Shown one piece after another: positions 56,961 through 64,000 of a DNA stretch of 64,000 nucleotides. Made by a program: the position numbers and the translations under genes. Positions within the stretch are counted from its first letter, which is position 1, and every line of letters starts with the position of its first letter. Source of the stretch: Larix kaempferi (Eukaryota; Streptophyta; Pinopsida; Pinales; Pinaceae); the NCBI GenBank assembly GCA_027924585.1, contig BSBM01000636.1, positions 5,472,001 to 5,536,000 of the forward strand, written 5' to 3'. The notes under the pieces were generated by a model that was given only the letters and a program-made list of their open reading frames with translations, was not told where the DNA came from and searched no databases.

Positions 56961-59137
56961 CAAGGAGAAGTAGATCTAGGGCAAGGGCTTCAAGTGGAAC
57001 ACTTGAGCTGGTAAAAACACCGCCTTGGAAATCCTCCGGTTAACCGGTGATACGCCGACAACGAGTGTTGAAGAGAGCACAAGGGAACAAATCCCAAGTT
57101 ATTCCCCAAGGTTGAAGGAACTTCAACCTTATGGCAAACTAATCTATGGCTTTAAAACAAGAACAATCTCGGATCAAGGCTAGAGGGGCTAGAAATGGCT
57201 TAGCAAGTCAAAGCAAAAACTCAAGGAGCAAACTAGAAGGCTAGAAGAGATGGAAGCCTATAGTAACAAGTAACCAAAATTGTGTTTTGAATGTTTGATG
57301 GAGAAGATCTAACTCCCTTTGTTTCTCAAATCCAAAAGTTAAAACTCCTTTGGTCTTGTTTGTAGAGTGAAGATATACCTGCAAGAACCTTAAGCATGGA
57401 TAATATATTTGAAACAAAACATTTAAGTGAAAAGAACTAGATACATGCTACTTGTGCTAGATTGTTAGCCATCATGAACATGATCTACAACTTAAGAGCC
57501 TCAAATGAAATGTAAAACAATATCACCTCAATATCAAGTGAAGCAATGCACATCAAGAGCCTCCACGTTTTTTGACCTCCAAAGTCTCAACTTTATTCTC
57601 AATAAAAAGTGCTTACAATTTCATCAGAGTTTCGATGCATAAAGAATCCATGAGATAATAGCCCAAATGGGCCTCTCTTTATAGTAAAAGACTCAATCTA
57701 AACCCTAGGTCGAATTTGGCAATGGCAAGTAGGTCGAATTCCAATCAACAAGGGCTTGGAGATATAGACAAGGCCAAAGTCGAGTTCTTGGTTGGTGAGA
57801 TTTGGCAATGTGGCAAGGCTCGACTTTGAGGTAGGTGTGATGAAAGCATCATCCAATAACATAACTACAACAAGGAATGGCGTGAATCTTGGTAGGTATG
57901 ACGTGAGATTGAGGGTGAATGCGAGTTGGATGATGGATGGCATGTGGAGACTAGTAGGTATGGACTCGAATGGTAGAGGAGCCAATCAAATGGTGTTTGC
58001 ATGGGAGTTTAACCAATAGATAAACCCCAACTAGGATCCACGTGAGCTAAAGAGGAGTGGCGTGAGGATTTGTAGGATATGCGAATTGGTTATGAGGGAG
58101 ACACATGGTAATAGGTAGGTGTAGACTCGAATCATCACAAGGAGCCAAGCTTTGGTAGGTGTGGTGACTCATGAGGGCGCCAATCTAACATCAATGCATA
58201 ACCAACAAACCATTTACCACATGACAACTCATCAAACTCGACTTTGCATGAAGGAGGGCGAATTGGTTCAAGAAGATCTTTTGCTGGTGACTGGATGGTT
58301 GGCTGGGAGGACTTGGAGTTGATTGGAATCTTCCTAAATGCTCATTGCCATGTCATTTAGCCTTTTATTTTAATCAAATTGATTAATTTTGGAGAGATTT
58401 GGATTATCTCCAAAATATTCAATTTTATTATTTTAATTAATAATTTCTCTGTAAATGACTTTTCAGAGAAAATATTAATTACGAGGCTGAATTGACATCC
58501 GAAAGTTGGGTTTAGCTGCTCCATGGGTCATGTGTGATTTTTGGCTTATCAAACGAGCCATCAATCACTGAATTCGGACCCTGGATGACTGACATATTAC
58601 AAATAATTATTTCTCTATTTAAACTATAGAGAAATTTATTAAATTTAAAAAATAATTAAAACCCAAAATTCGACGGACCCGGTAAAATTTTTTCTGAGGG
58701 TTTTATGGACCTAGGACATGACCGACACCTATTCTAACAGTGTCTAGTAGGCTTATATACATTAGTTGGCCACTAATAACCCCCCATGGCCAAATTTTCA
58801 AAATCGGGCATTCCAACTTTGGAGGAGCGGGAGAAAACCTCATCGATTATACATCGCCTTAAGCAAAGTATAATTGACAAGGGAAAAAACTCCTTGGAAT
58901 ACCTTAGTTGCTTAATCCAGTCATGAGGAACCAAGGCACTCAGATCCTACTAGCACACTTTTATTACAAACCCCCATGGGGCCATGGTCATGTCGACTCA
59001 AAAAACAAAACAAGCTAACCACAACTGGCTAGCCACAATATGTTGGATCATCTGATACACTGGAATCAAACATTTATCATGTTTGTCAAATGGCGGCTCT
59101 CCAGAAAATCCAACTATGGTACAAAAAGTTGGTAACA

Positions 59138-59445
59138 TCTGGCTCCAACTGTGGGACGGGTGCTCGTTTGATCTATGGTTCAAAAAGAGTACTCGAGAAC
59201 CCCAGAATATCAGTTTCCTGCACATAAACGGAAGTGTCTTAGTAAAACATCTCCATGATAAATAATGCCAAAATGAAATACCAACCTAACATTTTTTCTT
59301 TTCTTTTTTTTTTTTTTAGAAGCATATAAAAATAAAAAAATTTCTTTTTCTAGCATATAAATGAAATATGATACAAAAACTAACATATGAAACTATGATA
59401 CATCAATATGGTACAAAAGATTGCATAATTTGAAAAAGATAAGGT
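59138..59445 (-). other. 3' region of the gypsy element with a homopurine run
   Basis: Follows the pol stop on the minus strand. It contains a purine run (minus strand A/G, plus 59292-59317) directly followed by TGTTAGGTTGG. This is an alternative polypurine tract plus LTR start, in competition with the D LTR start at 59137. Confidence 0.45.
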
Positions 59446-60312
59446 TTAGGAATCTCCTGAGATGGCCCCCTGGTCATCTTGAATGTTGTTCCAATAAAAT
59501 GGTTTCAGGTGTTGCCCGTTTCTGGGCAATGGTATCATCTCCCCATCCATGGTATTCAGAAAGAAGGAATGTGTTCCGGCCTGACAACGTATGATAAAAG
59601 GACCTTTCCAAAGGCTGTCAAATTTTCCATGCTTCCCTGGCTTTTCTCCTCTCTTGTCCCACAAAAGAACAGTGTCACCCACTTGGAAATCTCTAGGCTT
59701 GGCTGATTTATCAAAAGTAGTCTTCATGCTTTCCTGATGTCTTAACATTTTGTCCAATGATGTCCTTCTGCTTTCATCAAGTTCAATGATTTGGTTTGCT
59801 CTGTCATCTAACTCTAGTCTTTCGGTACCATAATCAGTCAACATTTTGTAAATGGGTATTTGCATGTTGAAAGGCAAAGCTGTTGTGATGCCATAAACAA
59901 GTTCAAAAGGAGTCTTTCCAGTGGAATTCTTCTTGGTGATCCTATCTGCTCACAATGCATACTTGATTTTGCTATCCCAAGACCTCTTGTTATCACCCAC
60001 AGTTTTCTTAAGGATGGTCATCAAATTTTTGTTTGAGGACTCTGCAAGTCCATTGCCCTGGGGATAATAATCAGAGGAGTGTGATAAAACAATGCCATAC
60101 TTGAAACAAAAGTCATTCATCTCTGCCGAACTGAAAGCCTTAGCATTGTCTGTTGTTATCTTTAGGGGAGTGCCAAACCGGGTGATGATCTTATCCTCGA
60201 TGAAATCCATGATTACCTTTTCAGTGGCTGTTTTGGTGGGAATAGCTTCCACCCATTTAGTGAAGTAATCAGTTGCAGTGAGGATCCAGCAAAATCCATT
60301 GCTAGAGTTATC
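59446..60312 (-). pseudogene. Gypsy integrase core and C-terminus
   Basis: On the minus strand the core continues from the previous segment: KTATEKVIMDFIEDKIITRF, second catalytic Asp in TTDNAKAFS, and Glu in YYPQGNGLAESSNK. A stop (TGA for Trp) follows KYAL at about 59947, then the frame resumes with FELVYG and the C-terminal chromatin/DNA-binding-type region DTVLLWDKRGEKPGKHGKFD, LWKGPFII and NGQHLKPFYWNN, ending at 59446. A typical plant gypsy integrase C-terminus of the GPY/F type. No chromodomain is seen after it. Confidence 0.92.
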
Positions 60313-61035
60313 CTAGAATTTGCCAATAAAGTCGAGACCCCATTGTTGAAAAGGGGCAATGACAACTACTGGTGCGAGAGGTAAAGCAGCCAATTTAGGC
60401 TTTCCCGTGAAAAGTTGACACTTCTGGCAATACTTGACATACTTGTAAGTATTAGCGAAAATAGTTGGCCAATAGTACCCTGCTCTCAGAATTTTATGAG
60501 CAGTTGTGTTTGCTGCATAGTGGCCCCCACAAAATCCGGAATGGAACTCAGTCAAGATCTTTTTGGAATCCTGCTCGTGCACACATCTAAGTATCACACC
60601 ATCAGGGTTCCTCCAACCCAAACCCTCTTGAGTGAGGCAATACCTGGCAGTTTTTAACCTAAGAGCTCTTCTTTTATGTCCCTTGAGATGATCTAGGACA
60701 TCCAGGTGTAGCAAAAAGTATATAATGTCGGAGTACCAATGATTATCTAGGTCCTGTAAAGCTGGTGTCATACGAGGATGAGATGAAAGGTTTAAACAAC
60801 ACATGTCAATGGCCTCTTCGTTTTTCTGAGTTAACATCTTAGGTAGGCCTTGCCCCTTTATCAGTTTAGTGGGACGGATTTCAAGATCATACTCCTGGAT
60901 TTTGGACACCCATGTGCCTCTCGTTCCTAAGCAATCCTGTTGGGATAGGATGTCTTTTACAGCGGCATGGGGGACATATCCTATGACTCTTGAATAACCA
61001 ATGTATGTCCTAAAGTGTTTTAGAGACTTCACCAA
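60313..61035 (-). pseudogene. Gypsy RNase H end, integrase zinc finger and start of integrase core
   Basis: KHFRTYIGYSRVIGYVPHAA...QEYDLEIRPTKLIKGQGLPK is the end of the ordinary gypsy RNase H. The linker is followed by the integrase HHCC finger: H in FHSGFCGGHYAANTTAHKIL (two His) and YCQKCQ (two Cys). The core starts with the first catalytic Asp in QWGLDFIGKF and then hits a stop at 60313. An in-frame stop just before this segment (61039-61041, TAG) replaces the Gln in the conserved TMEKQ/AYALV stretch. Confidence 0.93.
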
Positions 61036-61044
61036 GGCATAGGC

Positions 61045-62958
61045 CTACTTTTCCATGGTAGTATATTTTAACTCAGAGTTTTGGAGGGCTCTACTCATGA
61101 AGGCAATAGGTTGCTCAAACCCTTCGGAATTCTTCTGGAGCAATACCCCAACAATTGTGTCCTCTGAGGCAAAAGAGAATATCATGAATTCTTTGGTGTA
61201 ATCAGGGCTGACTAACACAGGTGATTTAGAAATAGCATCTTTGATAGTTGCAAAGGCTTCCTTCCCTTCATCATCCCAGACAAATTTAGCATCCTTTTTT
61301 AACAACCGTTGCATGGGTTTTATTATCTCGGCTAAATTCGGTATGAATCTCCTTATGAAGTTGATATGGCCATTAAAAGATTGGAGACCTTTGACATTTC
61401 TAGGAAGGGGAATTTTCTGGATAGCTTCTACTCTTTCGGGGTCAACCTTGACCCCGTCCTTGTTAACAATGTGACCCAAAAGTTTACCTTCTTCGATGCC
61501 AAAGACTGATTTCACCGGATTTAAAGAAATCCCATACTCTCTACATCTTTCAAATACCTTCCTAAGGTGGCCAACATGACTAGATCTTTCTTTTGAAAAT
61601 ACGGTCAGGTCATCTTGGTAGATTTCAATGATTTTCCCCACCAATTCTTTGAAAGCATAGTCCATGGCCCTTTGAAAAGTGGCCCCAGCATTTGTAAGGC
61701 CAAAAGGCATTCTTAGATATTCGAAAGTTCCCCAAGGGGTTGTGAAAGCAGTTTTGTGTCTATCTTCTTCCTTGATGACTACCTGATTGTAACCTGAAAA
61801 ACCATCCAACATTGACATTATGCCAGATCCAGTGACCCGTTGGAGGAGGGTCTCCATATTTGGAAGGGGGTAGTTGTCTTTTTGGCACGCCATGTTCAGA
61901 TTTCTAAAGTCTATACATATTCTTAAGCTGCCATTCTTTTTTCTGACCACCACCAAATTTGAACACCATGAAGTATGTCGAGTGGGTGCTATGATGCCTG
62001 CTGCTAACATTTTTTCTAACTCATGTTTTACAATAGGAGCTAGTTTAGGATTAATCTGTCTCAGCTTTTGCCGGAAAGGTTTGCCCTTCTGACATTCCGG
62101 TTTTAAGGGAATGGTGTGTTGGAAAACATCCTCCCTATATGCTTTGAGCTCATCATATGTGAAAGCAAATATGTCCCTAAATTCTCTTAATAGGTCAATA
62201 AGGGCATTTCTTTCTTCATCAGGGATACCTTTTCCAATCTTTAGTATTTTTGGTTCCTTTTCCGTTCCAATGTTAATCTCAATGTACTCACCTGGTTTCA
62301 TCTGGTCCACATTATTCTTTTTCCTATCCTGTCTGTCGAAAATATGTTCCAAAGCCACAAAACCTCGTGGAACAGGGTTTGAGCGGTTACCCTCATCCTG
62401 ATAAACTTTGCCTTCCTCCTGATCATTTGGTTTATAATTTAAGAACTCATCAATGTTGTTTATTAACTTAAGTATCTGTTCATCATCTCTGAAAACTTGC
62501 CAATGTTCTATATTATCAAGAATGGAAGGTCTAAAGTTTATTTCCAAGGGGCAATGTCCTTCTAACATTTCGTCCAAAGGTTGAAGTGTTGAGGCTGAAA
62601 CTGCAAGTTTATCCGCGGCACTATTCTGGTCTCGAGGGACTGCTTCTATATTAAGGGCATCAAAGAATTCCATTGTGTCCCATATTGCATTTCGGTATTT
62701 CTTAAGTCTCTGGCATTTACATGCGAATTGACCCTTAATCTGATGGACAATTAGATCTGAGTCCCCTTTTATAGTTAGCAGTTTGATTCCCATGTCCTTG
62801 GCAATCTCTATGCCTAGTAGAAGTGCCTCGTACTCTGCCACATTATTTGTTGCTTCAAACTCTAGTCTAAAAGCGAAGTTGAAAATCTTACCCTCTGGAG
62901 AGGTGATGACAACCCCAGCACCCTTTCCTGATCTAGAACATGCTCCATCAAAATTCAT
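61045..62958 (-). CDS. Gypsy archaeal-type RNase H fused ahead of reverse transcriptase
   Basis: 637 open codons. Residues 1-125 are an RNase H of the archaeal/plant-host type: FDGACSRSGKGAGVVI, NNVAEYEALLLGI, GDSDLIVHQIKG and VPRDQNSAADKLA, keeping the acidic catalytic residues. A spacer of about 130 residues follows. Then the gypsy reverse transcriptase has WCSNLVVVRKKNGSLRICID, LDGFSGYNQVV, FGLTNAGATFQRAMD, and the catalytic YQDDL (usually Y-M/I/L-DD). The segment ends in the first part of the ordinary RNase H (FMIFSFASEDTIVGVLLQ). Two RNase H domains in one polyprotein are the hallmark of Tat/Ogre-type elements, but there the extra domain is usually described after the ordinary one. Confidence 0.93.
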   Translation of the reverse strand: MNFDGACSRSGKGAGVVITSPEGKIFNFAFRLEFEATNNVAEYEALLLGIEIAKDMGIKLLTIKGDSDLIVHQIKGQFACKCQRLKKYRNAIWDTMEFFDALNIEAVPRDQNSAADKLAVSASTLQPLDEMLEGHCPLEINFRPSILDNIEHWQVFRDDEQILKLINNIDEFLNYKPNDQEEGKVYQDEGNRSNPVPRGFVALEHIFDRQDRKKNNVDQMKPGEYIEINIGTEKEPKILKIGKGIPDEERNALIDLLREFRDIFAFTYDELKAYREDVFQHTIPLKPECQKGKPFRQKLRQINPKLAPIVKHELEKMLAAGIIAPTRHTSWCSNLVVVRKKNGSLRICIDFRNLNMACQKDNYPLPNMETLLQRVTGSGIMSMLDGFSGYNQVVIKEEDRHKTAFTTPWGTFEYLRMPFGLTNAGATFQRAMDYAFKELVGKIIEIYQDDLTVFSKERSSHVGHLRKVFERCREYGISLNPVKSVFGIEEGKLLGHIVNKDGVKVDPERVEAIQKIPLPRNVKGLQSFNGHINFIRRFIPNLAEIIKPMQRLLKKDAKFVWDDEGKEAFATIKDAISKSPVLVSPDYTKEFMIFSFASEDTIVGVLLQKNSEGFEQPIAFMSRALQNSELKYTTMEK

Positions 62959-63383
62959 TTTCCATAACTTGTTTCTACATTTTTAACCTCTTCCTGGATT
63001 GGATCCAAAAAGGTGGAGTTGATTTGAATATCTCCTATCTCACCGACATGGCAGACAAACTCATTTGATGGTCTATCCGGATTTTCCACATGGTATCTCC
63101 TTTCCTTTTCGGTGTGTAATTTTACAAGTGAGTCATCAGAAGCAGGAACTGTTGCATAAGACCAATCCAACTGTATAGAACCACCTAAGGTTGCACCCCA
63201 CTTTCTAGAGAGTAGCATGCCCCACCTATCTGGTACATCTATGACAAGGATATCCATGGTAAGATGGATGTCCGGGTACTTGGCCAATCTGACAGGAACT
63301 TTCTCTATCATCCCTTCAACCTTAACTGGTCTAGAATCCATGGCACACACATTTTGGTAGGGCCTGGTGGTTCTTAAGTTAAG
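62955..63383 (-). pseudogene. Gypsy protease C-terminal part and linker
   Basis: 131-codon frame continuing the protease: VKVEGMIEKVPVRLAKYPDI, LTMDILVIDVPDRWGMLLSR and WGATLGGSIQLDWSYATVP, a typical continuation of plant gypsy proteases. It is separated by a TAG (Gln codon lost, about 63381) from the active-site part and by a frameshift at about 62965 from the RNase H frame, where LWKMNFDGA reads in the other register. Confidence 0.85.
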
Positions 63384-64000
63384 CTATTGCATAACCCTTT
63401 TAGTCATTAAGCTTGCACCAGATCCTAAATCCAGCATACAATTGTGTAGAAGAAGGTCACCTATCATCAATGATATGTAGAAAGGAGGGTGAGCTTCTTT
63501 TCTTGTATCCCTAGTATGCAGGATTATAGGAGGGTCCTCATAAGTTGATTCACAGCTGGTTGGAGGTTCTTCCACATTATCTGAAAAAGTGACCTTCTTA
63601 GGAATCTGAGGAGTGAGAGGAGTGGGTGGACTAGGATTTGTAGTACATGCAGGAATAGGTGCTTCTAATGTTTTCAACAACTTTTCCTTTTGACCAGGAA
63701 TCTTGTATAGTTCATTTATGGGTATAGGTACCTTAGTAGTGTTGAACCAATTATTCCAATCAAAATTTAATTTACTAGAGTCAGTTGAATCATTTGGAAT
63801 AATTACCTTGGGAGGTTGCATAGCAGGTGCAGGATTTGATCTTCTTTGGTATTCGACCCCTTTGAATCTCTGCATATTTTGGAGCTGTTCATTGGATGGT
63901 CTTCCTCCATAGTTTTTTGTCATATTGTCTGGTTCATTGTCAGCATGTTTCCAGTTTTCTCTGGGAATATTGCGGATATCTCCTACAACATTTATGTATT
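63384..64000 (-). pseudogene. Gypsy gag end and protease active site, open to the window edge
   Basis: The minus-strand frame stays open to base 64000 (upstream residues VVGDIRNIPRENWKHADNEP precede the first Met at 63923), so the gene continues outside the window. It contains a linker with NWFNTTKVPIPINELYKIPG and a proline-rich stretch, then the aspartic protease motif CMLDLGSGASLM (D-L-G-S-G in place of the common D-S-G/D-L-G-A). It belongs to the same polyprotein as the segments to its left. Confidence 0.88.

Larger units (their letters stand above)
54306..59137 (-). mobile_element. D LTR, minus orientation, long form (4832 bp); candidate 3' LTR of the adjacent gypsy element
   Basis: Plus-strand left end TGTTGTCCGCCAAACTG and right end AAGTTGGTAACA, so on the minus strand TGTTACCAAC...GGCGGACAACA. 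It aligns with 5675-13956 in the same orientation. The flanks (GGAAG left, TCTGG right) do not match, as expected if it is the 3' LTR of the gypsy element to its right rather than a solo LTR. However, the bases just upstream on the minus strand (GGAGCCAGA) are only a modest polypurine tract. The promoter TATAAA on the minus strand is at 57678-57683. It contains two hairpin cassettes (55240-55388), an 18-bp inverted repeat (55925) and the purine tract (56690-56960). Confidence 0.7.

Noticed and set aside
57036-57047. CCGGTTAACCGG palindrome in the long D LTR
   Set aside because: Perfect 12-mer but not found in the other D copies, so no evidence for function.

Overview
The window is repeat-dense plant nuclear DNA with no intact gene. 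It consists almost entirely of nested LTR retrotransposons plus one small island with a few exons of a plant-type LRR receptor-like kinase gene. The plant origin is supported by Ty1/copia elements primed by initiator tRNA-Met, a Ty3/gypsy element with a second (archaeal-type) RNase H, an L1-type LINE remnant and the LRR kinase exons. The very long LTRs, old solo LTRs, long introns and deep nesting fit a seed plant with a giant, slowly purged genome (a gymnosperm would fit well), but the species cannot be named from sequence alone.

Layout, left to right. 1-3834: a 4-kb LTR (family E), first 13 or so bases cut by the window. 3840-5674: old DNA with an L1-type LINE remnant (minus strand) and a GGAAC-rich patch. 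5675-13956: a minus-strand LTR of family D, interrupted by an E-family solo LTR (8276-12820, target duplication GGAGC). 13957-23906: minus-strand Ty1/copia element A, with tandem arrays in its 3' region, a broken gag-pol, one LTR (23319-23906), and a non-autonomous copia-like element C (15476-19930) sitting in its reverse transcriptase.

24131-44304 is one 20-kb nest with readable target duplications at most levels. A minus-strand E-family LTR (24136-44299, GTCCT) holds (i) an E solo LTR (24953-29051, GGTAT) and (ii) a roughly 1-kb DNA-transposon-like element (32151-44125). That element holds copia element B (32881-43798, GGAAC), which in turn holds another E solo LTR (35214-39703, GGTCC). The nest lies beside, and probably inside an intron of, the LRR kinase gene whose exons lie at 44632-46057 on the minus strand.

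46376-48150 is the 5' part of a plus-strand Ty3/gypsy element (LTR, primer binding site, gag remnant). It is cut by a distant E-like LTR (48198-50132), which is itself cut by a plus-strand D LTR (50133-53171). 53589-59137 holds one partial and one long minus-strand D LTR. 59138-64000 is a minus-strand Ty3/gypsy pol, open to the window edge, with the order protease, archaeal-type RNase H, reverse transcriptase, RNase H, integrase. It carries stops and a frameshift.

Nothing here works as an operon. The functional interactions are those of retrotransposon life cycles: LTR promoters, tRNA primers, gag-pol, polypurine tracts. Most polyproteins are dead, with C-to-T/G-to-A type lesions typical of methylated repeats. 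The most notable points are the placement of the second RNase H upstream of the reverse transcriptase, DRE/CRT-type GCCGAC motifs just upstream of the TATA boxes in two copia LTR families, tandem arrays in the 3' regions of both copia elements, and the solo-LTR nest near a receptor kinase gene.
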